This document shows, piece after piece, positions 6,364 through 14,199 of a DNA stretch of 44,217 nt (positions are counted from its first letter, which is position 1; each line of letters starts with the position of its first letter). The position numbers and the translations under genes were made by a program. This DNA comes from Bacteroidota bacterium (GTDB taxonomy: Bacteria; Bacteroidota; Rhodothermia; Rhodothermales; UBA10348). The DNA lies in NCBI GenBank assembly GCA_022571255.1, contig JACZYD010000008.1, positions 1 to 44,217 of the forward strand, read 5' to 3'. Under the pieces are notes generated by a model, which was not told the DNA's origin, did no database searches, and saw only the letters and a program-made list of their open reading frames with translations.

Positions 6364-9295
6364 CCCACAAGATCTCTGCAGGATGAAACGCCTTTCTTCC
6401 AGTGCCGTGCCATATCTGCTCGCGGCAGCTTACACCCGGCGTGGCGATGATTACGTCGTCCTCCGCTGCTCGAACAGCCGGAAACAATCGTTGCTCTCCA
6501 ATTTTTTGAGAGAGCGCATAATGTTCTTTCTCGTATCCAAATGAACCTGCCATTCCGCAGCAGCCCGAGTCGATTTCCTTCACTTTATAATGCGCGGGAA
6601 GGCCCAACGCAGCGATCGAGGACGCGGTGCCGGTAAGCGCCTTCTGATGGCAATGACCGTGAAACAGGATGTTTTTCGAATCGTCCGAGAAGACGATATC
6701 CAGATTTCCGTTCGCTGACAGGTCGATCACAAACTCCTCGAACAATACAGCTTTTTCGGCAACCACAGCGACGCGTGAATCTCCGGGAAGCAACGAGTGG
6801 TATTCATCCTGCAGCGTCAGGAGGCAACTCGGCTCCAGGCCCACTATTCGATATCCTTTCGCAGCATATGGATACAATCGAGAAACCGTATCCTCAGCGC
6901 AAGACCGCGCTTCCGACACAAGCCCCTTCGATATCATGGGCCGGCCGCAGCAATGATGCCCGGGTAAAATCACATCAAATCCGGCGGTCTCGAGAAATCG
7001 CGTGGCAGCGATAGCGACTTCCGGATAATTATAGGTGTTGAACGTGTCATTGAACAAGACCACTTTCGGGCGATCGCCGGCCGCGTGATTGTCGTCGCTG
7101 CGCTCGGCCTCATTTTTTTCAAACCAGGCTACAAACGATACTTCCGCCACTTCGGGAAAGGTCCTGTGCCGGCTGATGCCCACGAATCGATCCGCTAACC
7201 ATCGAATGCTGCTTAACCCCAGGAAATAATTCAGGATCGGTGCGGCGGATCCTGTTCGAAGCCTGTTCTGATCTGCAATCGAGCCAAAAAGCCTGGATCG
7301 AAAGGGCACGCCGTGTGCGGCGTGGTGCTGAGCGAGTACCTCTACTTTCAGCTTGGCCATATCGACCGAAGACGGACATTCTGAGACGCAGGCTTTGCAC
7401 TCCAGACACAAGTCCATCGTCTGCATCAATCGGTGACCGTGCAGGCCACCGGGCGTCGAACCGTTCAGCGCCGCACGCAAAGCATTTGCTCTTCCTCTTG
7501 TTGAATGTTCTTCGTCGCGGGTGGCCATAAAACTCGGGCACATCGTTCCGCCCGTCAGCTTTCGGCAAACGCCCGCTCCATTACATGTCTCAACAGCACG
7601 ATCAATGCCCATGTCCATCGAAAAATCCAGAAACGTCTCTGGAAGACTCACCGTGTAATCAGCCCCATACCTGAGATTCTCCGTCATCTCTGGAGCATCA
7701 ACGATATTTCCCGGATTGAACAAATTGTCCGGATCGAAAAGACCCTTGACCCGGCGGAAAATGTTATACAGTTCCTCACCAAAAAAAGACCTGTTGAACG
7801 AGCTTCGAGACCTTCCGTCTCCGTGTTCGCTCGATAGAACCCCTCCGTTTCCTTTCAATAATTCAATGGAGAAGGACGCGATTTCGGGCAGAAGTGCAAT
7901 CTCGCGGGCAGATTTTGTATTGATCAGCGGACGAATATGAATACACCCGGCGCTGGCGTGAGCGTAATAGGCAACACGAACTCCGAGCGTTTTGCAAAAC
8001 CGTTCAACCTCCGTAACGTAGTGGGCGAGGTGCTCTTTCGGCACTGCAGCGTCCTCGATAAAAGGGATCGGTTTGTGATCCCCTTTGATACTCATCAGGA
8101 TTCCGAGTCCGGCGCGCCGAACCGACCACACGACGGCCTGAGCATCGCGGCTCGTCCTGCGAACAATCGAACCCGCCCCGGTGCCTGCTGCGAGCAACCG
8201 ATTTTCCATCTTATCAATCTTTGATACGATCTCGGACTGGGATTCTCCGTAAAATTCAGTCAGCAGCACACAATCAGGACGACCGTCAATAAACGTCTCG
8301 AGTTTTCGACGCCAGACGCCGACCTCGCGGCACATCGTCATGGCCAGGTTATCGAGCAGTTCCACCGCCGACGGATCGGTTTCCAGAATGACTTCCACGG
8401 CACTCAGGGCAGCAGCCAGATCGTCGAAATGCACAATTGCGAGACCGGTATGTTTCGGGATGGAAACGAGATTGAGCGTCACGTCTTCGATAATTGCCAG
8501 CGTTCCTTCTGCCCCGCAAATCAAATTCGACAGATTGAATCGGGAATCACGCAGGGCGTGATACGATGCTCCGTCAGGAACGAATCGGTCGATGTTGTAT
8601 CCTCCGCTTCGCCTCCAGTGACGGGGTGTGCCGTCGATGATTGAATGACGGTTTTTTTCACCCCGAACAAGATCTCGGATACCCCGGGCGATCCGATTTT
8701 CGAGAGCGCTTCCTGCGGTAACATCAGCGAGTTGATCCCATTCTACCGGACCCAGATGTGCCCGCGAACCGTTGCTCAGAATCACATTGGATTCCAAGAC
8801 ATGGTCCGCAGTCATTCCGTACAAGATGGAGTGGGCTCCTGTTGAATTGTTCGAGACGATTCCGCCCATCGCCGCCCGATCTGCACTCGCCGGGTCGGGG
8901 CCGAATTTCAGTCCATACTTGCTCAATTCGCCGTTCAACGAACCGAGAATGACGCCCGGCTCCACGCGCGCCGTGCGTTCTTCTGGATTGATGTCAATGA
9001 TCTCGTCGAGATGCCTCGTAAAATCGATCATGAGCGCTTCGCCCACTGCCTGCCCCGCCAGACTGCTTCCGGCCCCTCTCGCCAATACCGGAACACCGAA
9101 CTCGCCGGCTGTTTCAATCGCAGCATGCACATCGTCCCGATTTCGGGGGATCAGAACGGCGTGCGGCTGAACCTGATATATACTGGCGTCCGTGCTGTAA
9201 AGCATCCTGCTGTACGCGTCGGTCCGCAGTTCACCCGTCACTTTTTTCTCCAGTGCGGCGAGGCACGCTCGCACCGCAGTATCATTCTGGATCAT
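6326..9295 (-). CDS. FAD- and Fe-S-containing D-2-hydroxyacid dehydrogenase (YdiJ type)
   Basis: A 989-residue fusion of a GlcD-like flavoprotein with a GlpC/CCG-type iron-sulfur part, as in E. coli YdiJ, which oxidises D-2-hydroxyglutarate. The FAD-binding PCMH domain covers about residues 35-250 (VLARGAGSSLAGQAVGEAL, GGIVSNNSTGAHSI). The FAD-oxidase C domain runs to about 530 (YYAHASAGCIHIRPLI, SSEHGDG). Two ferredoxin-like cysteine clusters follow (CNGAGVCRK with TMCPS, and CLECKACVSECP), then two CCG halves (HHCCGRP, HGHCHQKAL, DSGCCGMAG). The organisation is complete, with no sign of decay. Electrons would go from the hydroxyacid to FAD, then the clusters, then quinone or a carrier. D-lactate is an alternative substrate. 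It heads the leftward run with the decarboxylase and HiPIP genes. Confidence 0.9.
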   Translation of the reverse strand: MIQNDTAVRACLAALEKKVTGELRTDAYSRMLYSTDASIYQVQPHAVLIPRNRDDVHAAIETAGEFGVPVLARGAGSSLAGQAVGEALMIDFTRHLDEIIDINPEERTARVEPGVILGSLNGELSKYGLKFGPDPASADRAAMGGIVSNNSTGAHSILYGMTADHVLESNVILSNGSRAHLGPVEWDQLADVTAGSALENRIARGIRDLVRGEKNRHSIIDGTPRHWRRSGGYNIDRFVPDGASYHALRDSRFNLSNLICGAEGTLAIIEDVTLNLVSIPKHTGLAIVHFDDLAAALSAVEVILETDPSAVELLDNLAMTMCREVGVWRRKLETFIDGRPDCVLLTEFYGESQSEIVSKIDKMENRLLAAGTGAGSIVRRTSRDAQAVVWSVRRAGLGILMSIKGDHKPIPFIEDAAVPKEHLAHYVTEVERFCKTLGVRVAYYAHASAGCIHIRPLINTKSAREIALLPEIASFSIELLKGNGGVLSSEHGDGRSRSSFNRSFFGEELYNIFRRVKGLFDPDNLFNPGNIVDAPEMTENLRYGADYTVSLPETFLDFSMDMGIDRAVETCNGAGVCRKLTGGTMCPSFMATRDEEHSTRGRANALRAALNGSTPGGLHGHRLMQTMDLCLECKACVSECPSSVDMAKLKVEVLAQHHAAHGVPFRSRLFGSIADQNRLRTGSAAPILNYFLGLSSIRWLADRFVGISRHRTFPEVAEVSFVAWFEKNEAERSDDNHAAGDRPKVVLFNDTFNTYNYPEVAIAATRFLETAGFDVILPGHHCCGRPMISKGLVSEARSCAEDTVSRLYPYAAKGYRIVGLEPSCLLTLQDEYHSLLPGDSRVAVVAEKAVLFEEFVIDLSANGNLDIVFSDDSKNILFHGHCHQKALTGTASSIAALGLPAHYKVKEIDSGCCGMAGSFGYEKEHYALSQKIGEQRLFPAVRAAEDDVIIATPGVSCREQIWHGTGRKAFHPAEILWDAVRPVNPDPDG

Positions 9296-9482
9296 TTCTA
9301 TCTCAGGCCGTTAATCAGAATCGCTGAAGATTAGGACCGGGAGCAATCATATCCCATAAAAACTGGCAGGTATTCAGTTCCAAATGTTTTTTTCTCTCCT
9401 ATCTTGTCTGTGCCCGGCGACGTGTCCAACCTGGCCCGCGCTGCATCACCCATAGAATTTCTTCCTGAGCCCATCTGACGTC

Positions 9483-10337
9483 ATGCCCCGGATTTCCAGG
9501 TATCAACTGCACACCATTGAAACGGGCCGATTCTCCCTTGACGGTGGAGCCATGTTCGGTATCGTGCCGAGGGCGCTGTGGCAAAAAAGTATCGCCCCGG
9601 ATGCCAACAACCGAATTCCCATGCACATGCGCTGCCTCCTGCTTGAAGGCGATGGGCGGTTAATTCTTGTAGACAATGGAATTGGGACCAAATACCCTGA
9701 AAAATTCGGAAAAATGTTTGCCGTCGACGACACATCAATGAACCTGAACAAGAGTCTCGCGGCGCTCGGGTTCAATGAATCTGACGTTACGGACGTAATT
9801 CTGACGCATCTGCATTTTGATCACTGTGGCGGAAGCACACGCCGAAACGGTGACCGGCTGGAAGTGGCATTTCCGAACGCCACCTTTCACGTACAACGAT
9901 CTCACTGGGACTGGGCCGAAAAATCAAACGTCCGGGAGAAAGCCTCATTTCTCGCAGAAAACCTGGAACCGCTTGCGGCATCTGGACAATTGAATCTTCT
10001 CGATGGAAGCAGTACTCTTTATCCCGGCATAGACCTGATCTCAGTCGACGGACATACACGTGCCATGCAGCTCGTAAAAATCCACGACGAAAAAGCCACC
10101 TTGCTTTTTGTAGCAGATCTTCTTCCGACATCGTCGCACCTGATGCCTGCGTGGAATATGGCCTATGATCTGTGGCCCATGACCACGATAGAAGAGAAAG
10201 CGAAAATACTTGAGCAGGCAATTACAGGTGACTGGAAACTGTTTTTCGAACACGATGCAGCCGTAGAACTTACCGATGTCGAAATGGGAGATCGGGGCCC
10301 GATAATAATAAATGCTCGAAGTCTGAGCGAGTTTTAG
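9483..10337 (+). CDS. MBL-fold metallo-hydrolase (YtnP/AHL-lactonase-like)
   Basis: A 284-residue metallo-beta-lactamase-fold hydrolase. The dinuclear metal motif is HLHFDHCGG at about residues 103-111, with a later His in DGHTRAMQ and an Asp in FVADLLPTSSH. The N-terminus FSLDGGAMFGIVPRALW is characteristic of the YtnP-like branch, which includes lactonases that open homoserine lactones. No signal-synthase gene is visible, so a quorum-related role is only possible. It is divergent from the dehydrogenase gene across 187 bases. Its TAG stop (10335-10337) lies inside a possible 4-base target duplication of the inverted-repeat element that follows. Confidence 0.88.
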   Translation: MPRISRYQLHTIETGRFSLDGGAMFGIVPRALWQKSIAPDANNRIPMHMRCLLLEGDGRLILVDNGIGTKYPEKFGKMFAVDDTSMNLNKSLAALGFNESDVTDVILTHLHFDHCGGSTRRNGDRLEVAFPNATFHVQRSHWDWAEKSNVREKASFLAENLEPLAASGQLNLLDGSSTLYPGIDLISVDGHTRAMQLVKIHDEKATLLFVADLLPTSSHLMPAWNMAYDLWPMTTIEEKAKILEQAITGDWKLFFEHDAAVELTDVEMGDRGPIIINARSLSEF

Positions 10338-10450
10338 CAGTCTGTCGGACTTTCGGTGTAAGTAATTGTTTTTATCGAATCAATGCTTCGTCCAAATTTA
10401 GCGTAGACCTAATAAAAACAATTGGAGATTCTTCCTAGTCCGACAGACTC
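10338..10450. mobile_element. MITE-like 113-bp inverted-repeat element with TTAG flanks
   Basis: AGTCTGTCGGACT (10339-10351) is perfectly inverted at 10437-10449. A second inner pair, AATTGTTTTTAT (10364-10375) and ATAAAAACAATT (10412-10423), is also perfect. The intervening 12-13 bases differ, and the centre is 36 bases with no gene. TTAG occurs directly outside both ends (10334-10337 and 10451-10454), as expected for a target duplication. The element has no transposase, so it would need one from elsewhere. It sits between two convergent genes and could also act as a terminator when transcribed. Confidence 0.65.
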
Positions 10451-10487
10451 TTAGAGCGAGAAAACAACATCGAGAAACGGCTGATCT

Positions 10488-11090
10488 CTATTTTTGATCA
10501 CGCGGCGCGGAATCGCTTGGTTCAGTGTCGCTCAGCTCAGTCGCACGCGGCGCGGTGTCGCGCGGCACTGTGTCACCCAGCGCGGTGTCACGCGGCTCAG
10601 TGTCGCGCAGCTCAGTGTCGCCCGGCACTGTGTCACCCGGCGCGGTGTCGCCCGGCGCGGTATCACCTTGTTCAAGAATAATCAGCCCGCCACGCTTGAT
10701 AGAAACGCGAGAACCGTTCGTGATTCTCTCGAAATCGTCGCTGCTCACCGATACCAGAGGAAACGATGCCTCATACATTTCGTCTGCCACAATGGAAGCC
10801 AGCGCCAGAAACGAATCCACCCGGATAGTAATCAAACCGACCGGCGCGACGCCGGCGCGAACAGCTTCAATCAGAATAGAGCTCGTTGTGCTGGAGCCGC
10901 GGGTAAACGGAATGGCCATGATTTTCCCTGCCCCGAATTGACCGGAGAGGGGGTGCCTGCGGTCGATAATCTCGCCCGTGGCCTGGTCATATCCTCCCCA
11001 GAAGCTGAGTGGTTCGCTGCTTTTAATGACGGTCGCCGAGGCTTCTCCGTCGACAACCATGCGTCCTTGTATCTGACCTGGTTTTACCAT
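10488..11090 (-). CDS. aconitase X small (swivel) subunit with pentapeptide-repeat tail
   Basis: The small DUF126-type subunit that closes over the active site of two-subunit aconitase X enzymes. The N-terminal 135 residues form the swivel domain, with LSFWGGYDQATGEIIDRRHP, GKIMAIPF and the Ser-rich RGSSTTSSI substrate loop. The domain ends near SRVSIKRGGLIILEQ. From there the protein carries an unusual tail of 11 five-residue units of the form (G/R/S)DT(A/E/V)(P/L), encoded by 15-bp repeats at 10503-10667, and ends RDQK. I chose the ATG at 11090; MVVDGEA at 11060 is an alternative start. The start lies inside a 20-bp tandem repeat. The large subunit is immediately upstream. Confidence 0.85.
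   Translation of the reverse strand: MVKPGQIQGRMVVDGEASATVIKSSEPLSFWGGYDQATGEIIDRRHPLSGQFGAGKIMAIPFTRGSSTTSSILIEAVRAGVAPVGLITIRVDSFLALASIVADEMYEASFPLVSVSSDDFERITNGSRVSIKRGGLIILEQGDTAPGDTAPGDTVPGDTELRDTEPRDTALGDTVPRDTAPRATELSDTEPSDSAPRDQK
10503..10667. repeat. eleven imperfect 15-bp tandem repeats
   Basis: Eleven consecutive 15-base units encode the DT-containing pentapeptides at the C-terminus of the aconitase X small subunit on the minus strand. A partial twelfth unit follows at the end. Since 15 is a multiple of three, gain or loss of a unit keeps the reading frame. The repeat also leaves both plus-strand frames open, which creates spurious long frames over this region. Confidence 0.85.
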
Positions 11091-11140
11091 TCGGAATCGG
11101 GTTTTACCATTCGGAATCGGGTTTTATCATTTGGAATCGG
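11081..11140. repeat. three 20-bp tandem repeats covering a start codon
   Basis: Units begin at 11081, 11101 and 11121; the first two are identical and the third differs at two bases. On the minus strand each holds an ATG (at 11090, 11110 and 11130). Because 20 is not a multiple of three, the three ATGs fall in three different frames. Only the one at 11090 reads into the aconitase X small subunit. Confidence 0.85.
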
Positions 11141-11162
11141 GTTGTTCAGTGAGATCCGGCCA

Positions 11163-12452
11163 TCAAGAAAACCAGATCGCCTCGTCGCGTTCAATTCTCC
11201 CGTCAACCGCCGAGCGAATACAGTCCTCCAAGGTTCCGAAAGCAATGTCAGCGTTAAGAAGACCGGGTGTGTAATATGCATATTTCGCTGAATTCGTCAT
11301 AATCGATTGAATATGATCAGGCAGCATGGGAGAGGCGAGAGGGCAGGTATCCACCGTGATTCGTCCCCCGAAAGATTCAAGAGGAGCGAGGTAGCCCAGT
11401 TCTGTGGCAATCATTCGAACCGCTCGACTGCAGGTCACAAGGAAGGTGACATCCGAATGACAATGCTTTCCATCGAGCAAAGGGGCAAGAATTTTAAATT
11501 CGTTGACTGAATAATGAGGACTTCCGAGCACAACCATGTCAAGTTGATCACCTCTTGCGGTAGACAATTCTAAATACGCTTTTAGAATGGCATCCATCGT
11601 GACTGCGATCGTACGCTGCGGCGCCTCGTTGTGAAAAGCCTCCCCGAGCGTACCGGCTTCAGGTGTATGACCCACAATGTGATATAGGGCAACAGCCCCC
11701 GAAGATGCTGCGCCGGCACAAATGGCTTTATGTCGATCATCCGAAATCGGAGCCTCGAATCCCGAGACCACGGGAACGCCGTCCGGCTCAAGTTTCCCGA
11801 TCAGGTACCCGAGAACCGGGTAAAAGGCGTCGTTGTCCAGCAGTTCATCAGAGATTCCGTCCAGCACAAGATGAACCGTCCCTTTTCGATTCTCCGACAG
11901 ATGTAATCCTCGCGCCGGCACCCGCGCGGTTATCGCAGCGCAGATATCCAGGAGGTCAGGGTAGCGTTCGGTCCTGGCTCCGATGACGGAGTTGAAAAAG
12001 CAGATTGCACTCGACTCACCTGATGCGATTTGCTGTCCGAATTCGGGTCGGGTTTCGGTCTGGTAGGGTGCGCAAGTCCAGGTCGGTTTGCACCCCATAC
12101 TGACGTAAGCCGCCATCTGACGGCGAGCATTTTCCGCCACTTCGGCCGGCACCGACCACTCTTCCCAACCGTGTTCATCCACGCCGCTGACATTCAAGGT
12201 AGACGGAACCCGAACGCGAGCGCCCAGCGACGCGAGTCGCTCGGCGTATTCCATGGTGGCGACTCCCATATAGATGGGAGAATCCACGTGAGCCATAGAA
12301 ATGTCCATGAGCCTGTCGACATCAAAAACATTCGCCATTCGAACCAGAATGGACATGGCCATTTTGCCGGCCGGTCCCTCTTCCCCTTCCAGAAAAGCCC
12401 TGTCGCCGGGTGTCAATTTCAGCCCCATGAAATCCTTGTAGCGATCATTCAC
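11163..12452 (-). CDS. aconitase X catalytic (large) subunit
   Basis: A DUF521/aconitase X catalytic subunit of 429 residues, the usual size for the two-subunit type. Visible family features are MKLTPGDR-like GLKLTPGDRAFLEGEEG at the start, AHVDSPIYMG, GCKPTWTCAPYQ, a FFNSVIGARTERYPD segment, VTCSRAV and VDTCPLASP; the cysteines in these segments are candidate Fe-S ligands. Characterised members dehydrate cis-3-hydroxy-L-proline in bacteria or phosphomevalonate in archaea. No proline-catabolic or mevalonate neighbour is visible, so the substrate is open. It lies 36 bases after the M1 peptidase gene and 72 before the small subunit, all on the minus strand, so a shared transcript is likely. Confidence 0.88.
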   Translation of the reverse strand: MNDRYKDFMGLKLTPGDRAFLEGEEGPAGKMAMSILVRMANVFDVDRLMDISMAHVDSPIYMGVATMEYAERLASLGARVRVPSTLNVSGVDEHGWEEWSVPAEVAENARRQMAAYVSMGCKPTWTCAPYQTETRPEFGQQIASGESSAICFFNSVIGARTERYPDLLDICAAITARVPARGLHLSENRKGTVHLVLDGISDELLDNDAFYPVLGYLIGKLEPDGVPVVSGFEAPISDDRHKAICAGAASSGAVALYHIVGHTPEAGTLGEAFHNEAPQRTIAVTMDAILKAYLELSTARGDQLDMVVLGSPHYSVNEFKILAPLLDGKHCHSDVTFLVTCSRAVRMIATELGYLAPLESFGGRITVDTCPLASPMLPDHIQSIMTNSAKYAYYTPGLLNADIAFGTLEDCIRSAVDGRIERDEAIWFS

Positions 12453-12488
12453 TTTTACTTCTCTTTCGCTTTCAACGCTGATTCGCTT

Positions 12489-14195
12489 TTATCTTTCCCG
12501 AAACTCCCATTCGGCCAGCAATACCGTTCGCGGATCCAGCGTCACACGAAAAGGCCTTTGGTCAAACGGGAAACGGATGTTTTTGGCGACCGCATCCATA
12601 CGCATCGATCTTATCGTCGGCACGTCTGCACCCTCTTCCCAGAATCCGAATTCGACGTCGAACTCAAACGGGTAGCCGTCTGTCTGTACCTGGGCCAGAT
12701 CTACAACGACCTCCTTGAGAGCAGCATCATATTGCCAGCCGCCCGCGAGAATCACGTGCCCTCCCTGGTAGAGCCACTGATGGAAATAATCCTTCAAATC
12801 CATCCCCGACGCTTTCTCCATACTTTTCCGAAAATCGTCCGTCGTGGCGTTGGCGTTGAAATGTGAACGGTAATAATCCTGAATTCCGAACCACCACGCC
12901 TCATCTCCGATTTTATTTCTGAGCATATGCAAAACCCACGCTCCCTTCTGATAGGTATTACCGGTCGTTACTTTACTCATATCATCCAGATTGTCGTGCA
13001 CGATCCGGTAATTCGGATTGTTTTCGTAGAAATTGAAGACACGCGTGCGGGCCCGCTTCAGCCCGTCGACAAATTCATCCCGTCCGTATGCGTGTTCCTG
13101 GAATAACAATGTGAAATACGTAGCGAATCCTTCGCTGAGCCAGACATCATCCCAGTCATATTCGGTCACCGCGTTCCCGAACCACTGGTGGGCGATTTCA
13201 TGTATGACGACGTTGCGCCAGCGTACACTCCGGTCGCCGGTAACCGAAGCATCCCCGTAAAAGATGGCCGAAGCCGCCTCCATTCCACCGCCCACACTGT
13301 TGGATTGGATATTGGCCAGTTTCTCATACGCGTACGGTCCTACAAAATCCGTGTAAAATTGAAGTACGTGTTCTGTCGGAACGGCAAAATCATAAAAACC
13401 GGCTTCACGATCTTGCCTGTAAACCCATGTTTGTATGGATTTACCATCGAATTTTCCAACCTCCTGCACGGCAAACGGGGCAACTCCCAGGACAAATAAC
13501 CAGGTTGCAACAGGTACAGACTGTTTCCAGTGACTCAGACGCCTTCCGTCTTCCAGGTCGGTCGATTCCACGAGCAGACCATTCGAAACAACCTGATAGT
13601 GAGCCGGCGCCGTCACGATCATCTCGGAGGTTGCCTTATCGTAGGGATGATCGACGGTCGGCAGCCAGTGTCGCGCTCGATTCGGCCAGTTGTCTGAAAA
13701 AAAAGTACGATCTCCGTACTTGTTCGGTCCGATTTTGAGCCCGGCAGCGGGTTCTCCGGTGTAGGCGATCCGCACGAAGCGTGTACTTCCAGCGGCAGGG
13801 GCAGAACGCAGCGAAATCCAAAGTTCGTCGTTTTCGTGGCGATAACGAAGAGGACGTCCGCCGGACCATACTCCGGAAACAGACATTCCCAGTCCGCTGC
13901 TGTCGGTATTGATGAGATCAAATCGTATCTCCCGCGAGTCATGAGTCAGAAATAACATTTCGATGGTTGCCGCGCCGTCAATAATATCAGAGTCATCCCG
14001 CAGAACAATCTCGAAAGCATAATTAAGAACGTCGATATCTGGATTTTTGGGATACCTGTCCACCACGGCCCTCTCCGGAGACTGTCCGGCTTCGAACGAC
14101 TCGTGCGTTGAAATCGGCACCACGGCCATGACCGTAACGGCGAGACCAATCGAGAAAAAGATGGGCAGGGTTCTGTTGAAAAGCGTGATGGTCAT
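12489..14195 (-). CDS. M1-family zinc aminopeptidase, exported
   Basis: Predicted aminopeptidase acting outside the cytoplasm. From the ATG at 14193-14195 (MTITLFNRTLPIFF), with a good AGAAGG ribosome site, it has a signal peptide or anchor and 568 residues. The N-terminal beta domain is followed by the exopeptidase motif as GGGMEAAS, which replaces the usual GAMEN. The zinc site is HEIAH (H332, E333, H336) with third ligand E355 in WLSEGFATYF, the correct 18-residue spacing. The large C-terminal domain of longer M1 enzymes is absent, which is normal for this subgroup. The start is 4 bases after the amidohydrolase stop, so the two genes are translationally coupled. Confidence 0.9.
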   Translation of the reverse strand: MTITLFNRTLPIFFSIGLAVTVMAVVPISTHESFEAGQSPERAVVDRYPKNPDIDVLNYAFEIVLRDDSDIIDGAATIEMLFLTHDSREIRFDLINTDSSGLGMSVSGVWSGGRPLRYRHENDELWISLRSAPAAGSTRFVRIAYTGEPAAGLKIGPNKYGDRTFFSDNWPNRARHWLPTVDHPYDKATSEMIVTAPAHYQVVSNGLLVESTDLEDGRRLSHWKQSVPVATWLFVLGVAPFAVQEVGKFDGKSIQTWVYRQDREAGFYDFAVPTEHVLQFYTDFVGPYAYEKLANIQSNSVGGGMEAASAIFYGDASVTGDRSVRWRNVVIHEIAHQWFGNAVTEYDWDDVWLSEGFATYFTLLFQEHAYGRDEFVDGLKRARTRVFNFYENNPNYRIVHDNLDDMSKVTTGNTYQKGAWVLHMLRNKIGDEAWWFGIQDYYRSHFNANATTDDFRKSMEKASGMDLKDYFHQWLYQGGHVILAGGWQYDAALKEVVVDLAQVQTDGYPFEFDVEFGFWEEGADVPTIRSMRMDAVAKNIRFPFDQRPFRVTLDPRTVLLAEWEFRER

Positions 14196-14199
14196 TATT

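Noticed and set aside
10494-11291. Long plus-strand open frames opposite the aconitase X small subunit, rich in VARR and SVSPG repeats
   Set aside because: They are produced by the 15-bp repeats, which lack stops in several frames; the minus strand carries the recognisable swivel domain.
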